Program-made: the position numbers and the translations under genes
The notes under the pieces: model-generated
What the model was told of the DNA's origin: nothing
What the model saw: the letters and a program-made list of their open reading frames with translations, nothing else
The model's database searches: none
Source: Sphingosinicella microcystinivorans
GTDB lineage: Bacteria > Pseudomonadota > Alphaproteobacteria > Sphingomonadales > Sphingomonadaceae
Assembly: GCF_003634215.1 (NCBI RefSeq)
Contig: NZ_RBWX01000010.1
Location: 62,001 to 126,000, forward strand
Direction: 5' to 3'
DNA length: 64,000 nucleotides
Shown: in pieces, positions 9,226 through 17,352 of the stretch
Position numbering within the stretch: position 1 is the first letter of the stretch
Layout: each line of letters starts with the position of its first letter

Positions 9226-11333
9226 GCCTTCTTCGCACGCTTTCAACGCGTAGCCGGATCCACGCATGCGCTGTTGGCGCAGCTCTTGCCGGCGTGCTGG
9301 CCTGCAGCGGTGCAGAGGCCGGAACGCCATGCGCTGACGTTCTCCCGCAGGCGTCCGCGCCTGCCGCTACAATGCGCGACTTTGTACCCGACGACCTGAT
9401 GCGGCTGCGTGACATTGGTCTTCCCGAAGGTGGCATGGCCTCGAGCCACAGCCCGCTCTCGGTCTCGCCCGATGGGCGCGCGCTCGCGTTTGTCGTCAAT
9501 CGCGCCCATCCCGAAACCAACAGCTACTGCCGCGCGCTGGCCGTTCTCGATCTCGCGAGTGGACGAGTCCGCATCGTCGATCGTGGCGGCGAACTCATCA
9601 CGCTCTCCTACATCCTGCGCGGCATGCTCGAACAGCCGGGCTTTCCGGATCTCGTCGTGCCGTTCTGGTCGCCCGACGGACGCTGGATCGCCTACCGGAA
9701 GAAGCTGGACGGCGTCGTGCAGGTCTGGCGCGCCGCGGCGGACGGAAGCGGTGCCAATGCGGTCACGGCGCTTGCCGACGATGCCGAGACGGTCGGCTGG
9801 ACCGCCGACGGTGCGCGCGTCCTTGTCGGTATCCGCCCCGGGATCCGGGAAACGCGCACGCGGATCGCCGAAGAAGGACGTTCGGGCTATCTCTACGATG
9901 ACCGCTTCAATCCGACGACCGGCGCCTTCCCGAAGATCACCGGCGAGCATCCGCGGGTGATCCTGTCGGCAGCGCCGGACGGAAGCGGAGTTCGTACCGC
10001 GGACGCGCGCGAAGCGGCGCAGATGGGACCTGATGTTACGCTTGGTGCGCGCTCCGAATTCGATGCGCGATCAGCGCACGGCCGCGCCTGGACCACGCGC
10101 GAGGGTTTCCTTGGGCCGCTTCGCGTCCATGTCGAGAACGCCAGAGGTGAGCGGATCGCGTGCGCTGCCGAGGCCTGCTCCGGCAAGATTGCCGGGCTGA
10201 CCTGGCTCGGCGACAGCCTGCTTATCGTTCGAAAGCAGGGACGGGCGCATAGCGACATGGCAGTCTGGCGCTGGACGCCCGGCAAGGGCGATCCCGTACA
10301 GCTGGTGGCTGGCGAGGACGTGCTGCAGGGCTGTACAGCCGCATCGGGCAAGCTCTACTGCCTGCGCGAGAATGCAGTGACGCCGCGCCGGATCGTCGCC
10401 ATTGACCCGGCAACAGGCGCGTCGACCACCGTGTTCGATCCGAACCCGGAATTCCGGAACATCCGCCTCGGCACGTCGCGGCGGCTGTTCTTCACCAACA
10501 ACGTCGGTCTCGACACGTGGGGCGATCTCGTGCTCCCGCCGGGCTACAAGGGAGGGCGCCTGCCGCTCGTCGTTGTCCAGTATCACAGCGACGGTTTCCT
10601 GCGCGGCGGGACCGGAGAGGATTATCCGGTGCACGCCTTTGCTGCGCGCGGATTTGCCGTGCTCAGCTACGAACAGACGCCATTTTACGCGACGTCAAAA
10701 GCGAACCCCAAAGATGATAACGAGCTGATGACGATCAACAACAAGGACTGGGCCGAACGGCGCAGCCTCCTCTCGGGGCTTGAGACCGGTGTTCGCAAGG
10801 TGATCGACATGGGCATCGCCGACCCGGCCCGCATCGGGATTACGGGGCTCAGCGACGGTGCCAGCACCGTCGCCTTCGCGCTCATCAATTCCGATCTTTT
10901 TGCTGCTGCAGCGATGAGCAGCTGCTGCATCGAACCCGAATCGGTGAGGACCTACGGCGGTCCCGTCTGGGCGCGGGCGATGCAGGGGCAGGGATATCCG
11001 AAAGCGACGAAGCCTGACCCGGAATTCTGGGCACCGGCATCGATCGCACAGAATGCTGCGCGCATCGATACGCCGATCCTGATGCAGCTCGCCGACCAGG
11101 AATATCTGCTTTCGCTTCAGGCGTGGACGGCGCTGACCGAACTCGGAAAGCCCGTCGAGATGTACATCTACCCCGATGAACGCCACATCCGGTGGCAACC
11201 TGTCCACAAGCAGGCAACGTGGGAACGCAGCCTCGACTGGTTCGATTTCTGGCTCCGCGGCAAGCGCGATGACAGTCCTGCGAAGGCGGCACAATACAGG
11301 CGCTGGGAGGCAATGCGCCAGCCTCCGAAATAG
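9219..11333 (+). CDS. Lasso peptide isopeptidase, Atxe2 family (S9-type alpha/beta hydrolase)
   Basis: The 704-residue protein has an N-terminal export signal (about residues 15-34), a beta-propeller-like region and a C-terminal alpha/beta hydrolase domain. Catalytic residues are visible as Ser545 in GITGLSDGAS, Asp626 in QLADQEY and His656 in DERHIRWQP. Atxe2-type enzymes hydrolyse the isopeptide bond of lasso peptides and linearise them, while prolyl oligopeptidases of the same clan act on other substrates. The assignment rests on the sequence plus position, since the lasso cyclase, B protease and precursor lie immediately downstream on the opposite strand. The start ATG overlaps the TonB receptor stop. 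It probably acts on peptide taken up through that receptor, perhaps for nutrient or signal recovery. Confidence 0.88.
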   Translation: MVSLLRTLSTRSRIHACAVGAALAGVLACSGAEAGTPCADVLPQASAPAATMRDFVPDDLMRLRDIGLPEGGMASSHSPLSVSPDGRALAFVVNRAHPETNSYCRALAVLDLASGRVRIVDRGGELITLSYILRGMLEQPGFPDLVVPFWSPDGRWIAYRKKLDGVVQVWRAAADGSGANAVTALADDAETVGWTADGARVLVGIRPGIRETRTRIAEEGRSGYLYDDRFNPTTGAFPKITGEHPRVILSAAPDGSGVRTADAREAAQMGPDVTLGARSEFDARSAHGRAWTTREGFLGPLRVHVENARGERIACAAEACSGKIAGLTWLGDSLLIVRKQGRAHSDMAVWRWTPGKGDPVQLVAGEDVLQGCTAASGKLYCLRENAVTPRRIVAIDPATGASTTVFDPNPEFRNIRLGTSRRLFFTNNVGLDTWGDLVLPPGYKGGRLPLVVVQYHSDGFLRGGTGEDYPVHAFAARGFAVLSYEQTPFYATSKANPKDDNELMTINNKDWAERRSLLSGLETGVRKVIDMGIADPARIGITGLSDGASTVAFALINSDLFAAAAMSSCCIEPESVRTYGGPVWARAMQGQGYPKATKPDPEFWAPASIAQNAARIDTPILMQLADQEYLLSLQAWTALTELGKPVEMYIYPDERHIRWQPVHKQATWERSLDWFDFWLRGKRDDSPAKAAQYRRWEAMRQPPK

Positions 11334-11350
11334 CTCCTGAGGGCGCAGTC

Positions 11351-11387
11351 GGCCTGGGTGACGCGTCAAAAGGCGCGCGCCCAGGCC
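11351..11387. terminator. Inverted repeat between convergent isopeptidase and cyclase genes
   Basis: GGCCTGGG (11351-11358) and CCCAGGCC (11380-11387) form 8-base arms around a 21-base loop containing GACGCGTC. It sits where the two operons converge (stops at 11333 and 11366) with only 32 bases between genes. A two-way terminator is plausible, but there is no clean T-run. Confidence 0.35.
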
Positions 11388-13078
11388 TCGACATCTGCAA
11401 GGGCGAGAATGCGCAGATGGTCGTGCCCCTTGACGGGCGTCGTATCGCGGAGGGTGTTTTCGAGTGCTGCCCGGTCCAGAATGCCCTCACGAACGAGAAC
11501 GCCGTCCAGCAGAAATTCGGAAAGCATGCTTCGGCGTGTCTCGTACAGCGCCGCGGAAAAGCTGTCCGGCGTACCTTTCGAACGCCGCGCCGTGATCATG
11601 CGCGGGAGCCTCTCTGCAAATGCCTGCCGCGCCGCCCATCGGTTGTGGCCGGCGTGAACCCATTCCCAGCTCGGGATACCGAGACAATGCTCGATGAGCG
11701 GCTGCGCCATAAGCGGCGCCAGTTCGGGCAGCGGACCCGGCCACGTTTCGATGAGATTCTCAACTGCAATCATAAGGGCTACATGTGCCGCGCGGCCTGG
11801 AAGCGCGCCGCGCGGCGCCTTGAGCCACCGGTGCGCCGCAAGCGCTGATGCAGTCCTTGCGACATCGTCCGACAGAAAGCGCAAATCCGGCTGCCACCGA
11901 TAATCCGGCGGTCTGAACCATGCGCGCGCAATGCCATGCGCTGCGACGGTCAGCACATTGCTCTCCGCGAGCTCCGCAATGTCGAGCGCTGTCCGCCATA
12001 CCGACGGGCCAATCCCCCGGGCGCGCAACCGGTCGGCGAGCGGCGCTGCAGATTGAAGCGAACAGAACAGATTGTCGCCGCCGCCGCCATCGAAGACGGC
12101 ATCGGCGCCGATACCTGATGCGGCCTCGCGCTTGCACGCGCGGATGGCCTGCGCGAACGCGCGGGCAATCGGGCGGGGCAAATGCGCGGCGGCGGACCGG
12201 CTGATATCGACCGCCTCGAGTGCGAGCTCTGCGGTGACAAGCGGAATATCGAGATGGGCCGAAACCGTTTCGGCGTAGCGGCGTTCATCGCCGCTCGGAT
12301 CGCCGGTGGTGAACGTCAGTGCGCTGAGCCGCGCACCGCTCTTGGCAGCGGATGCAGCGAGGATAGACGAATCGAGCCCGCCCGACAGCATGATGAGGAC
12401 ATGTTCGAACGGCGCGGCGCGCGCGGCGATGCATGTGTCTGCAAGCTCGCGAAGACGATGCGCATTTTCCTCGATGGTGAGCACTCTTTCGGGCTGCGTG
12501 AAATCCCAGGGCGACCAGAGCGTTTCCGTACCGATGCCCCCCGGGCTGGCCACAAGGCATTCGCCGCCAAGCAACTCGCGCACGCCCGCAAGGCAGGTGT
12601 CCGCCCCGCGCAGGCCCCGTCCCGCGAGATGCGCGGCAACGTGCGTCCATGCGCATGTAAAGCGCGCCTGAAGCGCGGCTTCCAGAAGTGCAAGGTCGGA
12701 GGCGATGACAACGCCGCCGCGGTGTGCGCTGTAAAAAGCATCCTGATCTCCGAACGGCGCGCGCAGGGCTCGCACCTCTGCGCCATCCGACCAGAGGGCG
12801 ACGTAATTTCCCCAATGGGACGCGGTGAGGCAGCGCCCTTTCGTGGCGAGAATGGCGCGCGTGTCAGGCGGCCCGGCATTGCGCAGGGGATGGGGATGAA
12901 GCAACCCGAGGATAACACCGGCGTCGTTCTCGAGAGGGCACATCTCGATACCACCCGCGAACACCTGCAGACGCTCGGAAGCGAGAATGCAGGCAAGCCC
13001 GGCATCCTTCATGCGTGCGGCGATCCGGTCATCAGGCGACGAGGCGCGGATGTTGGCAAGGAAGCGCGGCATCATCAC
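11366..13078 (-). CDS. Lasso peptide cyclase (asparagine-synthetase-like C protein)
   Basis: The 570-residue protein resembles asparagine synthetase B without a catalytic N-terminal cysteine. A PP-loop ATP-pyrophosphatase signature SGGLDSS lies at residues 232-238, and DGGGGDNLFCS begins at residue 330. Lasso cyclases use this chemistry to adenylate a side-chain carboxylate in the core peptide and join it to the new alpha-amino group after leader removal. It follows the B gene directly, with the end of B overlapping this start by 4 bases, and the precursor gene lies upstream on the same strand. The length is normal for the family. The adjacent isopeptidase and precursor make the lasso assignment much more likely than true asparagine synthesis. 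Confidence 0.92.
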   Translation of the reverse strand: MMMPRFLANIRASSPDDRIAARMKDAGLACILASERLQVFAGGIEMCPLENDAGVILGLLHPHPLRNAGPPDTRAILATKGRCLTASHWGNYVALWSDGAEVRALRAPFGDQDAFYSAHRGGVVIASDLALLEAALQARFTCAWTHVAAHLAGRGLRGADTCLAGVRELLGGECLVASPGGIGTETLWSPWDFTQPERVLTIEENAHRLRELADTCIAARAAPFEHVLIMLSGGLDSSILAASAAKSGARLSALTFTTGDPSGDERRYAETVSAHLDIPLVTAELALEAVDISRSAAAHLPRPIARAFAQAIRACKREAASGIGADAVFDGGGGDNLFCSLQSAAPLADRLRARGIGPSVWRTALDIAELAESNVLTVAAHGIARAWFRPPDYRWQPDLRFLSDDVARTASALAAHRWLKAPRGALPGRAAHVALMIAVENLIETWPGPLPELAPLMAQPLIEHCLGIPSWEWVHAGHNRWAARQAFAERLPRMITARRSKGTPDSFSAALYETRRSMLSEFLLDGVLVREGILDRAALENTLRDTTPVKGHDHLRILALADVEAWARAF

Positions 13079-13731
13079 ACGACACGGATCGGCGTGAAAT
13101 TACGCACAGTATCGAGCTGGTCATTGAGGACCGTGTCCCCGAGCTGGACCCATGCGTGCGCGCTGAACGGGCGCAGCCGCGCGCCGAGAACGACGTCGAC
13201 AGCGAATCCGCGGCGGCGCAAATAGCGCCCGAGCGCGAGCGAGCGTACCAGACATTGTTCGTGCGGTGTTGCGAGCATGCCCAGCCGCTCGAACGCCGCG
13301 ACAACAGGGCCAGCATCCGCATGGGCGTCCAGCGTCGACAGGGCAGGGATACGACGTGACAGTCTGCGGAGTGTCCGATCGAGCCCGATGAGACGAAGAG
13401 CAAGTGCCGTTCGTGCAAGTGCGATGGCAAGTCCCGGCACATGACGATTGTCAGGCGCGGGGGGCTGGTCGAGGAGACTGGCGCGGAGGTCTGCAGATTT
13501 GCAGGGTGACAGCGGCTGGCCCTTCGGGCCCTCGACAAGCAGACCTGCAGACACGAGCCCGGGTGGTATGTCGGAGGGCGCGCCGAAGATGGTCTCGCCT
13601 GCCATCAGGCGGCGGAATACCGCTTCCGCAGCCCCAGGGAGACTAAGGTAGAGGTCGGCGGCGCTGTCGAGAAAGACGAGCCGGCCGTGAACGTCGCAGA
13701 AGCTGACGCTTTGAGGCAGGGTCCAGACCAT
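13075..13731 (-). CDS. Lasso peptide B protein: fused RRE and transglutaminase-like leader protease
   Basis: This 218-residue protein joins two functions. Residues about 1-75 form a PqqD-like RiPP recognition element that binds the leader peptide (VSFCDVHGRLVFLDSAADLYLSL-type strands, then GAPSDIPPGLVSAGLLV). The C-terminal part is the transglutaminase-like protease with Cys160 (EQCLVRSLALG), His192 (FSAHAWVQLG) and Asp204 (LNDQ), the usual catalytic triad. It cleaves the leader so that the cyclase can close the ring. The gene lies between the precursor and the cyclase and overlaps the cyclase start. Many lasso clusters outside Proteobacteria split these two domains into B1 and B2, but here they are fused, as is usual in proteobacterial clusters. 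Confidence 0.92.
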   Translation of the reverse strand: MVWTLPQSVSFCDVHGRLVFLDSAADLYLSLPGAAEAVFRRLMAGETIFGAPSDIPPGLVSAGLLVEGPKGQPLSPCKSADLRASLLDQPPAPDNRHVPGLAIALARTALALRLIGLDRTLRRLSRRIPALSTLDAHADAGPVVAAFERLGMLATPHEQCLVRSLALGRYLRRRGFAVDVVLGARLRPFSAHAWVQLGDTVLNDQLDTVRNFTPIRVV

Positions 13732-13756
13732 GTTGCGGAGATCCGCCGGAAGGCTG

Positions 13757-13782
13757 GACGCGCGGCCGCATGGCCGCGCGTC
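13757..13782 (-). terminator. Strong stem-loop between lasso precursor and B gene
   Basis: GACGCGCGGCC (13757-13767) and GGCCGCGCGTC (13772-13782) form a perfect 11-base-pair stem with a GCAT loop. It starts 12 bases after the precursor stop and ends about 26 bases before the B start. There is no T-run, so partial termination or 3'-end stabilisation of a short precursor transcript is more likely than full termination. Confidence 0.7.
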
Positions 13783-13794
13783 CTCACCCTCCTG

Positions 13795-13920
13795 TCAGTC
13801 GCGGCTGAGGCCGGCCGGGTCGCGGGCGAGCTGCGCGTCGCCGTTGAATCCCACCGGGCCCTTCGTCTCGACGCTCGCCTTGCCGAGCGTACGGACATCC
13901 GTCTTCTGTGTGCGTTTCAT
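13795..13920 (-). CDS. Lasso peptide precursor (A), 41 residues
   Basis: A small minus-strand gene starts at ATG 13920, with AAGGAGAG (13933-13926) five bases upstream. The leader is MKRTQKTDVRTLGKASVETK, with the conserved Thr at position -2 before the cleavage site. The core begins with Gly and reads GPVGFNGD, then AQLARDPAGLSRD, 21 residues in all. Gly1 and Asp8 can form an 8-residue macrolactam ring, leaving a 13-residue tail, which is a normal size for proteobacterial lasso peptides. It is immediately followed by the B and C genes. The possible plug residues are not certain, since the tail has Arg and Leu but no aromatic residue. A longer in-frame start at 13986 is rejected because the ribosome-binding site fits 13920. 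Confidence 0.88.
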   Translation of the reverse strand: MKRTQKTDVRTLGKASVETKGPVGFNGDAQLARDPAGLSRD

Positions 13921-14020
13921 GGATGCTCTCCTTCTGGTTTCGTCGCAATCCAGCGACAGGATCCGAGAGTAGAACGACCGCACCATATCGAAATTTTATA
14001 CGGCGCATGCAGAACGAATA
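13921..14020 (-). promoter_or_regulatory. Probable leader and promoter of the lasso A-B-C operon
   Basis: This 100-base space separates the GntR stop from the precursor start. It holds an AT-rich patch with TATAAA (13990-13985 on the minus strand) that could be a -10 element, no clear -35 element, a GTCGC/GCGAC hairpin (13942-13957) and the precursor ribosome-binding site. Read-through from the luxR-luxI-dioxygenase-gntR genes upstream is also possible. Confidence 0.4.
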
Positions 14021-14632
14021 TCAGCGCGCCTGTCCGCAGGCGCTGCAGATCGCCGCCACCGCGCGGATACGTCGCCGGTGATAGCGCGCGATCGCCTGAT
14101 GCAATGGCGCGCCTTGCAAATTGCGGCGGGCAGCGGAAAGCGCCCGGAATTCCAGTTCGACATCATCGAAGACATGCGCCTCGGCATGGCGGACCGCATG
14201 CAGCCGGTCGCCGGTGTTGATGATCGCGGCGTGCCATTCCTCATTACCGGCGCGATGCCCCAGCTCCGCGAACAGCTGCGCGACGGCGTGAGGGATATCG
14301 GGAGCGCCCGGGCCGGGCGCCTGCTCGGGTAGAGCGGCATTCGACGCTGCGCGTAATTTCAGGGAGGTCACCAACAGGGTCTGGTTCCACGTATAGAGAT
14401 TGCGGAGCCGGGATTCCGATACCGCGGGCACATGAAAGCCCTCGTGCGGCCAGCCCTCGACAAGGCGCTCGCCCATCAGCCGGTGCAGCGCATCGCGCAC
14501 CGGTGTCGTGCTCGTGTTGAGTTCGACGGCAAGGCGCGCGGGATCGAGGCGCTGGCGCGGGAGCAGCGCGCCCGACATGAGGTGCGTCTTAAGCGCGTCG
14601 TAAACGCGCTCCATCGTCAGGCCCGGGCTCAT
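14021..14632 (-). CDS. GntR family transcriptional regulator
   Basis: The 203-residue protein starts with a GntR winged helix-turn-helix (about residues 7-75: VYDALKTHLMSGALLPRQRL, then AVELNTSTTPVRDALHRLMGERLV, then GFHVP). A C-terminal all-helical effector-binding domain of the FadR/FCD kind follows, though divergent. Its ATG (14632) overlaps the stop of the phytanoyl-CoA-dioxygenase-like gene in an ATGA junction, so the two are translated together. The lasso precursor begins 100 bases downstream on the same strand. The expected role is repression or activation of this cluster in response to a small carboxylate-like ligand; the ligand is unknown. Confidence 0.82.
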   Translation of the reverse strand: MSPGLTMERVYDALKTHLMSGALLPRQRLDPARLAVELNTSTTPVRDALHRLMGERLVEGWPHEGFHVPAVSESRLRNLYTWNQTLLVTSLKLRAASNAALPEQAPGPGAPDIPHAVAQLFAELGHRAGNEEWHAAIINTGDRLHAVRHAEAHVFDDVELEFRALSAARRNLQGAPLHQAIARYHRRRIRAVAAICSACGQAR

Positions 14633-15543
14633 ACCGCGCTGTCGCTGGCCGCCTGTGCTGTCGCATTCTCCGAGGCTGCGCGGCGCGCATAAGCGGCGAT
14701 CATCTCCGCCTGCTCCGGCGTCAGCGCATCCATCGCGGCAAGCGGCCCGGGCGCGCCGCCGCGCAGTAGCACCGACGGGCATTGGCCTTCATAATTATTG
14801 AGGTTGGGGCGATGCTGGCGATAGCCGATGAGCGCCTGCAGGCTTTCCGGGAACTGCCGCGCGATCTCCGGCGGATAGGCAAGCCAGGGGTTCTCGTAAG
14901 GTTTGAGCCAGCCGAGCGAATAGCCCACGACGATGCCGCGCCGCGGCGTTGCCGTCCGGTTGGCGCCGCCGCCATGCAGAACGGATCCCAGAAACACGAT
15001 CGCGTCGCCGGGTCCGCAGCACGCGGCAATGCCGGCGTCGCCGGGCAGTTCGGCGTTCGCAGCCGCGCCGTGGGTGCCCGGCCAGATCCGTGTCGCCCCA
15101 TTGTCCTCGTAAAAGGTCTCCAGCGGCCACATAACATTGACGAGATATTCCATGCGGCCTTTCTCGCACGGATACATATCCTGATCGCGGTGCGGCATCT
15201 GCGCAGGCTCGCCGGGATGAATCTCGATCGCCTGCATGAGATTGAGCTGGATGTGATCGCACCAGGACCCGAGAATATTCTCGACGACACCGAGCACGGT
15301 GGGATGTTCTGCAAGGCGCCTTGCCGCCGGCGCCCGCACAAGAAGCCGGCCAAAGCGTTTGGTGCGCGCGCCGAAGAAGCCGCCGATCGAGAACGGCGTT
15401 TGCGCAAAATCCGGATCAAGCGCGGCATTGAGCGCCGTGATGTCGTCCTGCGGAAGCAATCCCGGGATGATGCAATAACCTTGCGATGACAATCGGCCGG
15501 TCCAGTCGTCGGCGCCTTGCAGGGCAAGAACAGGTACGGGCAT
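14629..15543 (-). CDS. Phytanoyl-CoA dioxygenase (PhyH) family Fe(II)/2-oxoglutarate oxygenase
   Basis: The 304-residue protein has the double-stranded beta-helix iron ligands of the PhyH family: His118 and Asp120 in PHRDQDM and distal His190 in VLHGGGAN, followed by an arginine pair at 201-202 that may bind 2-oxoglutarate. Family members hydroxylate fatty acyl chains, amino acids or peptide natural products. It sits between luxI (30 bases upstream) and gntR (4-base overlap), in line with the lasso genes on the same strand. A tailoring step on the lasso peptide or production of a signal is possible, but neither follows from the sequence. The length and motifs suggest an active enzyme. Confidence 0.85.
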   Translation of the reverse strand: MPVPVLALQGADDWTGRLSSQGYCIIPGLLPQDDITALNAALDPDFAQTPFSIGGFFGARTKRFGRLLVRAPAARRLAEHPTVLGVVENILGSWCDHIQLNLMQAIEIHPGEPAQMPHRDQDMYPCEKGRMEYLVNVMWPLETFYEDNGATRIWPGTHGAAANAELPGDAGIAACCGPGDAIVFLGSVLHGGGANRTATPRRGIVVGYSLGWLKPYENPWLAYPPEIARQFPESLQALIGYRQHRPNLNNYEGQCPSVLLRGGAPGPLAAMDALTPEQAEMIAAYARRAASENATAQAASDSAV

Positions 15544-15573
15544 GGCAGATCTCCGGTTGAAAAGCGGGAGGGC

Positions 15574-16185
15574 TCAGGCGGCGCGCTCGAGGGAAGGGTG
15601 GTCGGGGGCGTTCCAGATCCCCGTTGCGGCGAGACGGGCGGGTGTTTCGGCGTCGATGTCGATCAGGAGCGCGGCGATATCGGCGTTGGCGTACCGCTGC
15701 ACCGCCCCGAGCGAACGGCAGGTCCAGCCGAACGCCTGGATTTGTTTCAGCCATGCCTGTTCGGCGACCGCTGTGTATCGCCGCACGCCCTGGTCCAGCG
15801 CATATGCAGCAAGTCCGCTGACAAGCCGGTCGCGGGCACTGCGCCGCGCATGCGCCTTGAGGCGGCGGTCGAGACAGAAGCGTGTGATCTCGCGTGTATC
15901 GTGGGCTCGCGGTACGGCGCCTTCGCAGAGCGCGGGGAATAATGTGCCGAGAATATGCGGGCGAACGGTTTTCAGTAGACGTGCCGAAGCGAGGTGCGCC
16001 CCCGATGCGTCGGTCAGGACCAGATAGGCGGCATGGCCGTCGTCGAACTCGTCAATCTCGAACGTGCCGCCGATCACGGGTACGTCCCATTTGAGCAAAT
16101 CGACGAAGACCTGTTTCCGTGCCTCGAACATCGCGCGCAGAACATCGCCGCTCGCGCCGCTGTTGTGGTCGATCACATGTAGCAT
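15574..16185 (-). CDS. Acyl-homoserine lactone synthase (LuxI family)
   Basis: Starting at ATG 16185, the 203-residue protein carries all the residues usually invariant in LuxI enzymes: Arg23, Phe27 and Trp33 (EARKQVFVDLLKW), Asp45 and Asp48 (EIDEFDD), Arg69 (SARLL), and Glu99/Arg102 (EITRF). It should make an N-acyl-homoserine lactone from S-adenosylmethionine and an acyl donor; chain length cannot be predicted. The cognate luxR is upstream on the same strand, beyond a 414-base gap. The PhyH-family gene follows after 30 bases, so luxI, the dioxygenase and gntR likely form one operon leading towards the lasso genes. A longer open frame to 16308 lacks family similarity. Confidence 0.92.
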   Translation of the reverse strand: MLHVIDHNSGASGDVLRAMFEARKQVFVDLLKWDVPVIGGTFEIDEFDDGHAAYLVLTDASGAHLASARLLKTVRPHILGTLFPALCEGAVPRAHDTREITRFCLDRRLKAHARRSARDRLVSGLAAYALDQGVRRYTAVAEQAWLKQIQAFGWTCRSLGAVQRYANADIAALLIDIDAETPARLAATGIWNAPDHPSLERAA

Positions 16186-16599
16186 CGCCCCTGCTCCCTC
16201 GCCTCGCTTCGGATGCGGACCAGTTGAGCAGAGGGCCGTAGCGCCGTGCATCCCTAGACCTGGGGAGGAAGTTTCTGTTGAGATCGAGTGGTGCGGGCAG
16301 GCAGACAATTGGTCTACGGGCGGGACGTTGCGCGGGCGGGGCGTCTTCGGATCGGGTGCCTTTGCTTCGCCAGGGCCAGCACGTTGCCCACCAGAGCGGG
16401 CCTCAAACGATAAAGATACGTTTGCAGATCATGTCATTCGGAAATGATCCGTAGGCAGATCATTCTGCCATGCTGACAGGCCGTGAGATCTGATCAGCGG
16501 GCATTCAAGCCTCGCAGATGTGGTTTCGGCACATTGCGCCATTTGCAATTTCGGCGCGCATATCCATGGATATGAGAACCATCCGGTGCGCGGTAATCG
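16186..16599. promoter_or_regulatory. Gene-free luxR-luxI interval with repeated GCAGATCAT
   Basis: No gene is seen. The nonamer GCAGATCAT occurs twice, at 16424-16432 and 16455-16463. The first copy overlaps GATCAT/ATGATC arms (16427-16432, 16444-16449) and the second is the core of GGCAGA-TCAT-TCTGCC (16454-16469), a perfect 6-base-pair inverted repeat. They lie 240-290 bases upstream of luxI and 130-180 bases after luxR, so LuxR binding to control luxI is plausible. TGATCAG at 16491-16497 is a further palindromic patch, and TGATCAG also occurs before the second luxR at 17544. Confidence 0.4.
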
Positions 16600-17352
16600 T
16601 TACACGATGCGGCGTTCAGGTCTCAGGACATCGTCAATGCAGAGCGCACCGTCGGCAATCAGGCGAACGACGAGTTCGGTTCTGGTATGCACGCCAAGCC
16701 GGGCCCGCGCCTCGCGCATATGTTCGAGCACCGTCTGCTCACCAATCCCGAGTTTATGCGCGATCTCATGATTGCGCAGGCCCTGGCCGGCAAGCGCTAT
16801 GCATTCGCGCTGACGGTCGCTGACCTGCGCGCGGGGAGCGCGGCGACGCTGTGGGGAAAGACGGCGGGCACCCTCAAAGGCAAACAGCCCGATCATCTGG
16901 GCCCATGGCAGCACGTCGTCGGGCAGCGCTTCATCCGCGACCGAAACGAAGGTGCATGATCCCAGTGCCTCTCCCGGCACGTGGGCGGGAATCGTGACAC
17001 CTTCGCCAAGCCCGATCTCTCGCCCGCGTGCCAGCACGTCGTGGTCGGCCCGGGTCAGTGGAATGAGCTGCGGCACATCGCGCCACAGAAAGCCCTGTGC
17101 CGTCCGGTGGCTTGCGCGGTGGATCGGATCGGAGAGCCCGAGTCGGTTCGCATCGTACCAGTCCTCCCACCCGGGCGGATAATTATGAATGCGTACCGCG
17201 CGCGGCGATGCAGAAAAATCAACGTGATGTGAAAGCGCGAAATAGCGGATGCCCATGCGGTCGCAGGTATCCGCGAGGGCGTCACGAAGTGCACCGTGCG
17301 TCTTCACAGTGGAAATCCTGCGCGCGAACGCGGAGGCAGCAAGCAGAGGCAT
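16600..17352 (-). CDS. LuxR-family quorum-sensing transcription factor (paired with luxI)
   Basis: The product is 250 residues from ATG 17352; a GTG at 17430 would add 26. The N-terminal autoinducer-binding domain shows the usual Trp-Tyr-Asp-Trp pattern (NYPPGWEDWYDANRLGLSDPIH, then FLW). The C-terminal helix-turn-helix is typical of LuxR (VSDRQRECIALAGQGLRNHEIAHKLGIGEQTVLEHMREARARLGVHTRTELV). It should bind the acyl-homoserine lactone made by the adjacent LuxI and act on nearby promoters. Neither start has a clear ribosome-binding site. The gene is divergent from a second luxR at 17594, so the two share an upstream region. Confidence 0.88.
   Translation of the reverse strand: MPLLAASAFARRISTVKTHGALRDALADTCDRMGIRYFALSHHVDFSASPRAVRIHNYPPGWEDWYDANRLGLSDPIHRASHRTAQGFLWRDVPQLIPLTRADHDVLARGREIGLGEGVTIPAHVPGEALGSCTFVSVADEALPDDVLPWAQMIGLFAFEGARRLSPQRRRAPRAQVSDRQRECIALAGQGLRNHEIAHKLGIGEQTVLEHMREARARLGVHTRTELVVRLIADGALCIDDVLRPERRIV

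Noticed and set aside
11366-13078. True asparagine synthetase B
   Set aside because: The catalytic N-terminal cysteine for glutamine hydrolysis is missing, and the gene is coupled to a lasso B protein and precursor.
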